Position numbers and translations under genes: made by a program
In this document: positions 1 through 10,432 of the stretch, one piece after another
Position numbering within the stretch: the first letter of the stretch is position 1
How the letters are laid out: each line of letters begins with the position of its first letter
Notes under the pieces: generated by a model
What the model saw: only the letters and a program-made list of their open reading frames with translations
Told to the model about the DNA's origin: nothing
Databases searched by the model: none
Source: Periconia sp. R9002
Lineage: Eukaryota > Ascomycota > Dothideomycetes > Pleosporales > Periconiaceae
Reading direction: 5' to 3'
Length of the DNA stretch: 26,791 nucleotides
NCBI GenBank assembly: GCA_023627715.1
Contig: JAMAHW010000173.1
Coordinates: 1 to 26,791 of the forward strand

Positions 1-3000
1 ATATATAGTACTTACTAATAGCTTATAATTTCTAAAATTAGTATTATAGAATATATATAAAAATAATATAGCACTAAATAATTATAGTATACTTAAGAAT
101 AAAGTCTAGTAATATAATTAGAAAATGTACTTAACTTAAGTAATTAAGATTAGCTCTTACTATATTTTATTAGTCTACTTAGTACTACTATATATAGTAT
201 ACACTACTAGTTAACTCTATTCTCTTTCTACTTTACTATACTACATACGTATTATTATTAGAATAATCCCTTATATATAATATAATAATAAAAGTATAGC
301 TCTTACTACTAAAGTAAATATACTTACTTATAAGCTTAGATCTAAAAACTATTTTAAAGTAACCGTTATACTTTAACACCTACTAGATAATTATAAGAAT
401 AATTTTCTACTCTAAATAACTTTTTAGGTGTAGTTACTAAAGCTAAAAAGTAGCTATATATTTTTAGTAAAGTATAAGGTTACTATATATTATATAAAGA
501 AGCTACTATTATACCTAGCTTATAAAAAAGCCTACTATAGCTACTATCTAAGTAGCACTAGCTTCCTCCTTCTAATATTTTAAAGTCTTAGACCTATAGA
601 TTTTATATTAAATTAATATAAGGGTTTTAATTTATATAGCTTAATATAATAAAATAATTTAGGATTAAAGCCTTTAGTATCTATATAATAGCGCCCCTAA
701 AAACTATTATATAAGTTACTTTTTTATATAAGCTCTATTATATACTAAAGAAGCTTAAAGTATAGTATTAAATAGCTAGAAAAAATATATTAAGTTTTAC
801 TACCTACGCTATCTTCTAATACTATACTTAATAGACTAATAGCTACTTCCTATAACTAAACCCTATATCTATTAGCTAAAAGGTACTACTACTACCTTTC
901 TAGTATTTTAAAGCTATATATTTAGATAATCCTACTAACTTATTTAAGGACTTTACTCTTCTTAATTATAAAGTATATTCTACTTTCTACTATTTAACTT
1001 AGATTCTATAGCGCTTCTAATATATACCCCTATACCTTATTTATAGCTTTAAGCTATTTTAAGAGGTATAATAGTATAAAAAGTATAATAAAGTTATAGG
1101 TAATATATAGATATATATTATCTAAGTTTTTTTACCTTTCTAACTAGTTACGCCTTAATAACTAGTAGGATAACTTTATATAGTATTTTTACTAGTAAAG
1201 TACCTAGCTATATATAGCTACTACTAGAAACGTATTATAGTATTTATACTCTAAAGTCTCTATAAATACTATTCTATCTACTAATAGTACTAAAACTAAT
1301 ACTTAGATACTTAGCGTATATAGAAACTTATATTAGTAGGTACTATATATAGAAGCTATTTTTTTAAGCTATACGCTTATCTACTTAGCTATATAGTATC
1401 TTTAATAATAAAGTATTTAAGATAAACTTAAAATATATAGTTTTTATAGACTCTTATTCTAGGGTTTAAGTTATATTAAATAAGATCTATAGGTACTCTA
1501 AACCTATCTTTAGGTCTACTAAAAACTATAAAAGTATCTACCTATAATACTTTTTTTCTAATTTTAGGCCTCTATCTAAGACTACTTAACTACTCTAAAC
1601 TATAGTAGGCTAGATACTAAAGTTCTCCTAATAAATAAGCCTAGTAAGCTAGTAAGCTTTAGTTATTAGCTTAGTTTTTCTACGCTTTATTTATATAACT
1701 ACTATATTTAAGTTTAAAGCTTATAGTATTACTACTATTATTATTTTAATATCTTAGCTCTAAAGTGTATACGTCTCTTTACTAAGCTATCTCTAGAATA
1801 AGCTATAAGAGATAAGTATAAAAATATATAAAGCTAGTATACTTACTTAGTTAAGCTAGTTTTTTTATTATATTTTATAACGTTAACTCTATTACTAGTA
1901 TACTTTTCTCTAATCTTATTACTTAATAAACTATTATCTAATAGCCTTTAGATAAGATATAGTTAATTAAGTTTTTTAATTATCTATTTTATAACTTTTT
2001 TTTTATTAAACTAATAGACTTTTTTTATTTTAATAAGTAGATATTATTCTATAAAAATATTAACTAGGAACCTACTATTAAAGTAGGAATACTCTAACCT
2101 AAAAATATTACCTCTCTAAATAGCTATTTCTAGAAGTAATTAAATATAGTAGATGCTTTAAAAGTACTAAAAAAATTAAAAATAGCTACTTATAAATTAG
2201 TAAGAGAATTTTTACTTAAAGCTAATACTAATAACCTTCTACTAGATACTAGTTCTAGATCTAAAGAGTAGACTACTAATAAAAGTAAAACTTTTAAAAT
2301 AGTTAACTTTAGGACTATTATTCCTATTAACGTATATACTAGTTAATATATAGAGGCTATACTACTAATATTAATAGTCTTATAGAATATAGATATAGAA
2401 TTAGTTAATCTAGATTATAAAATTTCTATAAACTAGATAGCTATTCTCTAAAAACCTTTAGTAACTTCTAGTAGTAAGTCTACTTCTAGTAATATAATTA
2501 TTAATATACCTATCTAAACTTTTCTAGAGCTTAAATCTTATATAGAAATATAATCTAATTTATTAATTAACTCTAATAAAATTATTTTACTATATAAAAA
2601 TACTAAACTTCTAGAAAGTATAAAAGTATCATTAGAAAGTACTACTCTTTCTACTAGAAGTTATATAGAGTAAAGCCTAACTACTTAATTAAATAATAAC
2701 CTTAATAAACTAGAACCTATTAAAGCTACTAGAGTAGTAATACTATCTAGCTAGGAAGAAAGATTTTTTAGAAATCTAATCTTATTAGATAATTATAATA
2801 GTAACGTATTAAGTGTTATTAATAGTATAGATATAACTATAAATAATAAAAAGGTTATCTAAAAGTAAATACTAAAAAAAAAGACTAAGATACTATCTAT
2901 AGTTAACTAAATATTTCTAAGCTATAAAAAAGAGCTAGATAAAAAAGTCTAAAATAAGTAGAATCTATTTCTAAAGTAGGTGTACTTAGTTAATCTATAT

Positions 3001-3603
3001 TAGATATAAGCACTTATTAAAGAAGTAGTTAAGAGAAGCCTAAATAATAGTAGCTTCTTACTTTTAGTAACTATACGTAAGCTTATTAATATTATTAACC
3101 TAAAAATTAAAAGAATAAGGCGCGAATTATTACGTAAAAAAAATAATAAAAAAAACTATAATAAATAAGTAATATATAAGTTTAGGCTAATTAAATTAAA
3201 TAAGCTTATATACTTAATTTTTTAGTTAGACGTAGTAATTATAAATAGAAAAGATATTAAAATTAGGATAGTTAAAAAAAGTAATAATAATAATTACGTA
3301 CCTAGTAATTACTATTAGAAATAAATCTAATTATTATATCTCTATATAGACTTTTATAAATAATAATTAAATTATTTCTTTATATAAGTTTTAGTTATAG
3401 TTAACTTAAATACCTATTTATAAGTAATTTTTATAGAAACTTTAAACCTAGAAAGGGCCTAGTAGAATAGGCTTAAGTAGAACTTTATATAGACCCCTTC
3501 TTACTAGTTTTAAAAAAAGAAAGGTATATAAACACTACTTAAATAATAGGCTTACTAGGAGCTAGTAATATAGGCGCTAGTAATATAGACTTACTATATT
3601 AAG
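1..3603. repeat. RIP-mutated AT-rich block, no gene recognised
   Basis: Very AT-rich sequence in which CpA and TpG are nearly absent: I count about seven in the first 600 bases. TpA is everywhere and TAG/TAA stops occur in all frames. This is the pattern left by repeat-induced point mutation, which converts CpA to TpA on both strands of duplicated DNA in ascomycetes. The stretch is therefore most likely transposon remains, but I could not assign any segment to a family. I found no open frame, RNA gene or intact terminal repeat in it. Confidence 0.85.
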
Positions 3604-3716
3604 TATTATAAGTTACTAAAACCTACTATTATAGTATAGTATATATATATAGGTATTAACTCCCCTCTATTATTAGAATAATAGTAAATAATTACTTATA
3701 TTAATATAGGCTCTAT
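3604..3716. repeat. LTR-shaped direct repeat, copy 1
   Basis: This 113-bp segment begins TATTA and ends TAATA. After allowing for RIP, these ends fit the inverted TGTTA...TAACA ends of an LTR. It shares ordered blocks with 3909-4045: the start TATTATA, then TTACTAAAAC, CTATTATAGTATAG, CTATTATTAGAATAAT and ATTACTTAT near the end. The shared sequence seems to run a few bases upstream of TATTA (CTATATTAAG here, CTATTAAG in copy 2), so the left border is uncertain. It could be one LTR of a short non-autonomous element, or simply one unit of a larger repeat. Confidence 0.5.
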
Positions 3717-3741
3717 ATTAATACTAGTAATAGTTCAATTA

Positions 3742-3892
3742 TATTACTAGCGCTTACCTAAAGTATATTACTAATACTTATATAAAAGAGTATTACTAGT
3801 AATTAATTTTTAGTATTACTAGTACTTATTATTACTAGCGCTTACTAGAAAGTATTACTAGTACTTATTAGGGGGTATTACTAGCACTTTTA
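3742..3892. repeat. Imperfect tandem array of TATTACTAG-type units
   Basis: About seven imperfect units built on TATTACTAG followed by YRCTTA lie between the two direct repeats at 3604-3716 and 3909-4045. Units start near 3742, 3766, 3791, 3814, 3830, 3853 and 3877. Spacing varies between about 16 and 25 bp. Copies of the inverted form (GCGCTAGTAATATA) occur just upstream at about 3561-3587. The array is RIP-mutated like its surroundings. Its function is unknown; it may be the internal region of a small non-autonomous retroelement. Confidence 0.55.
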
Positions 3893-3908
3893 TAGAAGGG
3901 CTATTAAG

Positions 3909-4045
3909 TATTATAGATTACTAAAACGTATACTATTATAGTATAGTAGTAAAGCTAAGGGCCTTAGTATTAATATATATATATATAGACGTTAGCCTCC
4001 TACTATTATTAGAATAATTAATAAATATAATTACTTATTATAATA
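3909..4045. repeat. LTR-shaped direct repeat, copy 2
   Basis: This is the partner of 3604-3716, in the same orientation. It is 137 bp long, again begins TATTA and ends TAATA. It is longer than copy 1 because of extra sequence around a TA-rich tract at about 3975-3988. The flanking 5-mers (TTAAG before copy 1, GGTTA after copy 2) do not form a clear target-site duplication, so insertion as one unit is unproven. Confidence 0.5.
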
Positions 4046-5872
4046 GGTTATAAGCTTAGTAGCTCTATAAAATTTAAAATACTATACTTAACTAAGCTTT
4101 TATAATATATAATAAGTTTACTAGTAAAAAAACTAACTTTAAAAATATAATAGATAGAGATAGATAAAAGAAAATAAGTAAGTTAGAGTAACGTATTAAT
4201 AAATAGAACTTAAATAATAATAACTCTATATACTAGATATAAGGTACTAGCCTCTTTAATAGTAGGGTCTTAACCTATAAATAGTAGATAAAATTATATA
4301 ATAATAGTTCTATATACTAGCTATAATATACTAGCCGTCTTAGTAATATATTAACTAGTAAGTAATAGCTAATACCTATCTAACTCTTACTCTATAAAAG
4401 GTAGAATAATAGACCTATTTTATTAGAATAGCGCGTAGTAAATAAAAGAATAAGATATATTAACTATAGTTAAAAAATCTCTAGTAGATCTCCTTAAACT
4501 ATTAATATAATTACTAAAAAAACTACTATAATAAAAGTAATAGAAAGATAAAAATAAATACCTCTAACTAGATAAAGAACTTAACTTTACTTTATACCTC
4601 TAACTATATTATAACTAAACTTAAACTTAAATTTATTAAACCTTTTTATTATTAATACTATATCCTATACTTATAAGAAAACTTTTAAAAGTATTAACTA
4701 AAAAATTAACTTATTATATAGTAGTAGCGTTATTAAAAGTTATTAATTCTAGTAGGATAGTTAGCGTATAGGTTAACAATAGTAATTAAGTATCTATATC
4801 TACCTCCTACTTTAGGATAAGAGAAAAATATTTTAGTAACTCTATACTTTTTAATTCTATCTCTAACTCTAAGAATAGAAGAAAAATAATAATAAAAAAA
4901 GATATTATCTAATATTATAATCTTTAACTAAGTAACTATATATACCCTTTTAACGTTAGATTACTAATTTAAGTTAATAAATTATAATTTCTAAATTTTT
5001 ATAAAGCGTATAAGACGCACTTAAAGTAGAGTATAGTACCTAATATAGACTACGTTCCTCTATTTTACTTACCTAATCTTAAGGTATCTAATTATAGCTT
5101 ATTTATTATATTTAGTTAGCTTAGTATTACTTTAAGTATAGACCTCTTTAGCTTTAAAGTATAATCTATTAGCCCTCTAAATAATAATTTTACTATACTA
5201 AACTTACTAATTAATAAGTTCTTTAGTATAGAAGAAGGGCTACTACTACTATAATAGATACTATAAAATTTAAGTAATTTAGCCTTAATACATTCTATAA
5301 CGCTATTCTAGTACTAGATAATACTAATAACTAGTTTAAGTAGAACTAGAAGGTTAACTAAGATCTCTTACTACTTTTTACTTTTATATACTTAGTATTC
5401 TAGTTTTTATTCTATATCTTTCTACTTTACGTCTCTTCTATTTTATTATTTCTACCTATATAGCGCTTATTCTATTACGCGTTCTTATACGTTTATTACT
5501 TATATAAAATAGCTAGCTTTAATTAGTAGTTAAACTACTAGAAAGAGTATAGAGATATAGATAGTTATTCTAATAATAAAAAGCCTAGAAGATAATATAT
5601 AGTAGGTAAACTATTATAAGAATAATTTTATTTAGATAAGTAGTTAAGCTTAAGTTAGTAGGATAGAATTAGTACTATTATTAAGCGTATTAAATATTCT
5701 ATCTACTTAAATTTATATAAAACTTTTTTTTTTAATATCTTTTTTTAACGACTTCCTCTATATTGTATTATACCTATCTACTTTAAATAAGTATAGTAAT
5801 AAAGCCTTTTATTACCTTCTTATATAATAAGCTAAAAATTTTGTATATTAGCTATTATAATATTTAATAAGT
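4046..5872. repeat. RIP-mutated AT-rich block, nothing identified
   Basis: The composition is the same as at the left end of the window: CpA/TpG almost gone, stops in all frames. No gene, RNA or terminal repeat could be recognised. It is presumed transposon remains. Confidence 0.8.
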
Positions 5873-6150
5873 AAAAATAGAAAACTATAAGAGATTAAAA
5901 TAGAAAACTATAAAGGGCTAAAAACTATAAAAATTAAAAACCTATAAAGGATTAAAATAAAAAACTATAAAAGGTTAAGAACTATAAAAAGCTAAAAACT
6001 ATAAAGAGCTAAAAACTATAAAAAGTAAAAACTATAAAGTTAGAAACTTATAAAAAACTAAGAATAGAAGCTTATAAAAAATTAAAAATAAAAGTTTATA
6101 AAAAACTAAAAATAAAAGCCTATAAAGAATTAGAACTATAAAAAAACTAA
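5873..6150. repeat. RIP-mutated minisatellite (units of about 15-24 bp)
   Basis: About 14 imperfect units follow one another, each built on AAAACTATAAARRGCTA with an optional AAAATAG-type prefix. Unit length varies from roughly 15 to 24 bp; the later units use a longer form containing AAAATAAAAG. The strand is strikingly purine-rich. The array may derive from a coding repeat (lysine-rich if read on the + strand) or from a non-coding minisatellite; stops left by RIP prevent a decision. Confidence 0.75.
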
Positions 6151-7109
6151 TTTTAGTAATTACGTAAAACTTTAAAACTAATTCCTATTAATAGAATAAT
6201 ACCTACTTATAACGCTCTATTTTACTTTAGTTCTTATTAGTACTAAAAGCGCCTATATATACTATACTTTACCTTTTATATATAACGCCGTAACTACTAT
6301 TATAGAATAAATAAATAATTAGATAAAGTAAATATTTTTTTAGTTAATTTCTAGTTATATTTAATACCTCTACCTTAAGCTCTATAGCTAAAATAGGTAT
6401 ATAGTTATCCTTTTAAAGCTTTTAAACGTTAGCGTTAATTATATAACTAGCTATAATATTATATACTATTAAGATACTCTTCTATTATTTTTTTATCTAT
6501 ATTATTAATATAAGTTAATAAATTCCTTAATAAACTAATAAAATTATTATTCTTTTTAATAGCTATAATAATCCTAGTAAGCTAGGGTTAATTATAGTTA
6601 GGATAAGAAATAGACTCTTCTAAACGGTCCTTTTAGTTCTATATATATTTATATTTTATATATTTTTTAAAATATCTTTAGTAAAGTAACTTACTAGTAT
6701 ATCTAACTTTCTATATATAGTACTAAATAGAAGATATAGTATTAGTAGAGTCTATTATATAATAATAGATACTTACTTTATTATATACGTATTAGGTACA
6801 CTATTAATATTACTATTTATAGAAGAACTTATAATTCTACTTAAGCTTAGAAATAGCTAGTTTTAAAGCTAGAGGTATCTTTTCTAAGTTAATATTAGTA
6901 GTTTATAGTAACTATTATTAGACTATTATTCTTTAGTAAGTACTTAAGGTATTTAAACTTTTAGCTAACTTACCTAATTTATTAGGTAGGGCTGTAGTAC
7001 GTAAAATAAATATTTTATTTTAATTTTTAGTAAAAACTTAGTATAAGTTACTTATCTAGTATACTTTAGTATAGACTACTTAAAAGGAGATCTTAACTAT
7101 TTATAAAAG
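6151..7109. repeat. RIP-mutated AT-rich block, nothing identified
   Basis: AT-rich with CpA/TpG depletion and stops in every frame. The only structured element noticed is part of a short dispersed repeat at 6231-6281, shared with the right arm of the window. The 5' part of the gypsy gag fossil that starts near 7110 may extend into this stretch, but I could not follow the alignment further upstream. Confidence 0.7.
6231..6281 (+). repeat. Short dispersed repeat, left copy
   Basis: The 19-mer TTATTAGTACTAAAAGCGC at 6234-6252 is found again, same orientation, at 17418-17436. Both are followed by a similar stretch containing CTTTACCTTTTATA or CTTTACCTTTATAA. An exact 19-base match carrying a GCGC is unlikely by chance even in AT-rich DNA. 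It probably marks two copies of one unidentified repeat family. Confidence 0.5.
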
Positions 7110-7380
7110 TAATATTACTATTTTATTAAAAAACTTAGAGAAGTATTTAAAAATAAGAATATTTAATAATAATTTATTAAGAAACTCTAAAGACTTAAGT
7201 AAAATAAAGCTATACTTAATTATATATTATTATTTAAATAATTAGCTATATATATAGAATAAAATAAACCTTTTCTAATATTATAATTCTACAAAAGACT
7301 TAAATCTAAAATTACTTATAAAATAATCTAAATAAATAAACTAATAATACTAGATATACTTAAAGTTTAAGCTTTAAGTA
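7110..7380 (+). pseudogene. Ty3/gypsy retrotransposon gag fossil, 5' part (left copy)
   Basis: This segment aligns base by base with 25,265-25,515 of the right-hand element, differing mostly by C/T and G/A changes. It corresponds to the part of gag just before the zinc knuckles, the region that in fungal gypsy elements ends in a conserved isoleucine-aspartate-asparagine-arginine-leucine type motif. The frame is riddled with TAA/TAG stops from RIP, so it makes no protein. It is interrupted at 7380 by a solo LTR and resumes at 7797. Upstream of about 7110 the homology is too weak to trust. Confidence 0.75.
7376..7380. repeat. Target-site duplication, left copy (AAGTA)
   Basis: AAGTA immediately precedes the solo LTR at 7381 and is repeated immediately after it at 7797-7801. 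The uninterrupted homologous site in the right-hand gag fossil contains AAGTA only once, in CTAAGTATAAATAATAA. This identifies the 5-bp duplication expected of a retroviral-type integrase. Confidence 0.8.
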
Positions 7381-7796
7381 TATTATAGCTATGCCTTATA
7401 GTTTAACTCTTAGCACTTATAAGAAATATAATTATAATAATTACTATAAGTAGTAGAATAGGGATAAAAACTAGAATCTTAAACTAGAAGTAAACTATAA
7501 TATAAGTACGTAATAGGAGGTTATATAACGTCTCTATAGCTCTATAACTATAGAGCTAGGATATTTATTAATATATAGTAGATATTACACTTATTAGATA
7601 GTCCTTATTATTAATTTAATCTTTTAACTAAAAGAGTTACTTTACTCTTAATATCTACTAATTACAATCTATATAGTGTTATACTTATTAATAGTTACTA
7701 ACCTAACTTAGCTCTATTATTATTATACTTCTATTACTCTACCTACGTTAACTTTAGTAAGTTATAACTTTTTTAGGCTAAGGTAGGTCCTTAATA
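7381..7796 (+). mobile_element. Solo LTR (416 bp) of a gypsy-type element, inserted in gag
   Basis: The segment begins TATTATAGC and ends CTTAATA. The short inverted ends TATTA/TAATA are what RIP would leave of TGTTA/TAACA. It is flanked by AAGTA on both sides and cleanly splits a gag fossil whose intact counterpart is present at the right end of the window. Its sequence matches the 5' LTR at 24261-24727 over its length, including an 8-bp palindrome (7532-7555) and the block TTATTATTAATTTAATCTTTTAACTAAA-type region near 7605-7635. No internal element sequence remains, so this is a solo LTR left by LTR-LTR recombination. It is RIP-mutated like the host gag, so the insertion predates at least the last RIP episode. 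Confidence 0.82.
7532..7555. repeat. 8-bp palindrome inside the LTR
   Basis: CTCTATAG and CTATAGAG form a perfect 8-bp inverted repeat around the 8-base loop CTCTATAA. The same palindrome, with identical loop, is kept in the right-hand LTR at 24413-24436. It may be an RNA stem in the LTR R/U5 region or a protein site; its role is unknown. Confidence 0.6.
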
Positions 7797-8090
7797 AAGT
7801 ATAAATAATAAGCTAAAGTATTAAAAAAAGAAAAAAACGTTATAGAAATAAAATAATTATAATTATAATTATAATATCTCTATAATACTTAACGCTAATA
7901 AAGATAATAAACTTAAAAAAAAAATTTAAAGTATTTTAACTATAAAAAAAAGTTATTATATTAAAGATTATAAAAGTAAAGTAATATTTAAAAATAAAAG
8001 AAAAAAGAATCTTACGCACTATAATTATAATAGAAAAAATTACTTTACTAGAAACTATTATAGTAAAAAAGCTAAAGAAAAAAAGAGAGT
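7797..8090 (+). pseudogene. Ty3/gypsy gag fossil, 3' part with zinc knuckles (left copy)
   Basis: This continues the gag fossil beyond the solo LTR and aligns with about 25,511-25,800. It contains the remains of two CCHC zinc knuckles (nucleocapsid RNA-binding motifs), at about 7930-7975 and 8018-8065, with cysteine codons converted to TAT/TAC by RIP. Compared with the right-hand copy, the first knuckle has lost one A in its poly-A run, a one-base frameshift. Homology to the right-hand copy ends near 8090, so this copy is truncated or the rest has been replaced by other sequence. Confidence 0.72.
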
Positions 8091-9540
8091 GCTACGTTAC
8101 TAGTTCTTAAGAGGAGGCTTTAGAGAGAATATAGTATCTTTAATTTTATAATCTACACTTATACTATATAGCTATTAGGATAAATAATTATCTTTAAGAA
8201 ACGCTAGATATTGTTAGATTATATAATATTAGCCTTAGTATTAATATAAAAGAACTAGTATAAAGTAGTATAACTAAGGAGCGTATATTCTTATTATAAC
8301 CTTACTATTTCTAGCCTAGATCTTCTAAAGTCTTCTAATAATAGGTATTCTATAGAGATATACGCTAGAACTAGTTAGAGAAACTAATTTTATAATTAGA
8401 GTCTACTTTATATTTATCTAGAATAAATTTAATAGGTTTTTTATACCTAAGGTATATAGTATAGGATAGTAGGGTACGTAGTACTACTATAGGTATATTA
8501 ATATCTAGGCTAAATCTATTAGAGCGAAGTAAAGCTATAGTCTCTAACTTAGTACTACGTCTAAAGAATATAGATAGTACTAATATAGCTAAAAACTTTT
8601 AAAAATAAAGGAAAGTGTAGTAGGTATTAATTAGATTATTAATTTTAAGTTTCTCTAAAAAGTGTCTAGGTGTATTAATATAGCTAAGGATACTATTAGT
8701 ATAGTAAATTATTAAGAGAGTAATAAGAGTATTATAATTTTTATATTCTAGTACTCTCTATTAGTATTAACTTAGGAGTTACTCTATATTATTGCTATAA
8801 TTAGCCATTTTAGATTTTAATCTAATAGGACGTAAAGTAAGCTTAAGTTGTATAAGTATTTAGATATATTAAAAAAGTGTCCTAAGCGTATCTAGGGCTA
8901 GACTTAGAATTCTCTAAAAAAAGGTATTTATAAAGTGTTATTAGCTTCTACAGCATTCGCATAATAGAGGATATTAGATAGCGCGTATTTAATAAATAGT
9001 AACTAGCTAATTTTTTTACGTTTAACCTATAAGGAGTTATTTAATAGTAATTCTTTAATTAATAAGATATAGTTAAAATAGCATTACTTAGGCGAGTTAT
9101 ACCTATAGCCTAGAAGTAATTAACTTAGCGTTTCTTAGATATATTATATACCATCTTCCTTAAGGAAAAAGTCTTAAATTATCTTATAAATAAATTGGAT
9201 AGTTACGCTCTCTTCTAATCCTATTAGCTCTATAAGTCCCTTAGAATAACTTAAGATAAACGCATCTATAATTTTAGTTATAATTTATCTAGGTTTCTAA
9301 AATAACACGTTTTTTAAATGTATTCGCAACGCCTATATAGTAGAGAGAAGAATCTAAAAGGCCTCTACTCTAAAAATTAGGCAAAAATTATACATATATA
9401 AAGTAGCGTAAAGGCCTAAGGATAGGGGTGGTGCCTAAGGGCCTTCTACGCGCTCTAATCGTTAAGGGCGCATAATAGCCCTCCTAAATTAATATTAGTA
9501 AAGCTAATAGTATACACACTAAATATATCAATTTTACAAG
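8091..9540. repeat. Less heavily RIP-mutated flank left of the gene island
   Basis: CpA and TpG become steadily more common across this stretch, for example several between 8941 and 8965 and around 9301-9330. The sequence is thus a transition from saturated RIP to normal composition. It still has many TAG/TAA stops and no usable open frame. A + strand reading through about 8400-9000 has stops mainly where tryptophan, glutamine or arginine codons would be expected, suggesting a dead transposon gene, but I do not recognise it. A GC-richer patch at 9395-9485 (GGCCTAAGG, CGCGCTC, GGGCGC) resists assignment. Confidence 0.65.
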
Positions 9541-10289
9541 CTTTAACTAAAATTCCCCCAACTAATTATCTGTTTTGTGTGAGAAATACTAATATTTTGG
9601 ATGGCACCTTAGGTTTGTTGGGGTGCGCGTTACGCGTCCATGCGCGTTCCCTATCCCGAGATGTGTCTTCGCTTAGAGACAAAATGGTTTAGCTTATTCG
9701 GCTACGTCAGTGTAGGTTCCGTGTCAACTCTTATTCGCGAGGAAGAATAAAGTTCACGGTCATTCATCAGTCGTGTTTGAATTGAATGCCGATTGCCGAA
9801 TATTACTGTCCCATTTTTAATCGCTCCACGGGTAATTTTAACAACACAACATGGACGCAAAAGCCATGGCTCCGGCGCGGCGTTCGGTAATCCGCACGGA
9901 CTGCCTTGCAGCGGGAACTAATGTCCGAGATAACTATACTCCTACTTTCCAACCGTCGATCGGTGAAGGCCGTGAGACGGCGTAGTACTCAGAGAACAGG
10001 GAATTACATGACGTACGTACGCCAATGGAAAGGTAACAGCAAAGAAAAGTCTTCGGAAACTTTGAGTTTTGTCCCAAAGCAGCGTGCAGCATCTCGATTG
10101 ATGTTTTGGTTGACCCTCAACGAATTTTCCGATTACTCGAGATCTGGATTCTCGGAATAGATTATTCAGCTTCATCAAGGTTGAAAATTCAAATGAATAA
10201 CAACCAATAACTCCCCAACAAAATTGTCGACTTCGTTTCAACGTTTATCATGAAGACGAAACTGTGTCCCGAGATCGGACATGGACATA
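9541..10289. other. Intergenic upstream region of the lipase gene
   Basis: Normal composition, CpA/TpG present, no RIP. Two overlapping open frames here (84 codons on +, 99 codons on -) look like chance: no recognisable domain, and they overlap each other on opposite strands. Visible motifs are TGCGCGTT repeated at 9624-9631 and 9641-9648 around ACGCGT, a TACGTCA site at 9703-9709, TGACGTA at 10009-10015, and CCAAT at 10022-10026 and 10204-10208. CCCCAAC (9556-9562) and GTTGGGG (9617-9623) form a loose inverted repeat close to the island edge. Confidence 0.6.
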
Positions 10290-10294
10290 CCAAT
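10290..10294 (+). promoter_or_regulatory. CCAAT box
   Basis: CCAAT lies 41 bp upstream of the TATA box and 139 bp upstream of the proposed ATG at 10433. It is the kind of site bound by the fungal HAP/CBC complex. Its position is typical for a core promoter and supports the downstream start codon. Confidence 0.5.
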
Positions 10295-10334
10295 CCCGAT
10301 TGTGTCACCCGTTGCAGCCCTCAGAGCGAGTCAA

Positions 10335-10342
10335 TATATAAA
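10335..10342 (+). promoter_or_regulatory. TATA box of the lipase gene
   Basis: TATATAAA lies 91 bp upstream of the proposed ATG at 10433 and is followed by a pyrimidine-rich stretch (about 10369-10389), a usual setting for transcription start in filamentous fungi. Because the box lies inside the open frame that begins at 10250, the upstream ATG at 10250 is probably not in the mRNA. The in-frame ATG at 10358 is only 16 bases downstream of the box, and is also unlikely to be transcribed. Confidence 0.6.
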
Positions 10343-10432
10343 CCCCAAAATGACCCAATGCTGAACATCACACTTCTCTATCTTTTTCTGACAACCATAG
10401 CTGCTAATACTCGCAGTAAAATCATAGTTAAG

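Noticed and set aside
9906..10160. 84-codon open frame on the + strand upstream of the lipase
   Set aside because: It has no recognisable domain, a basic low-complexity start, and overlaps another chance frame on the opposite strand within the lipase promoter region.
9942..10241. 99-codon open frame on the - strand
   Set aside because: No family resemblance or signal peptide. It lies in promoter sequence and is of a length expected by chance in DNA of normal composition.
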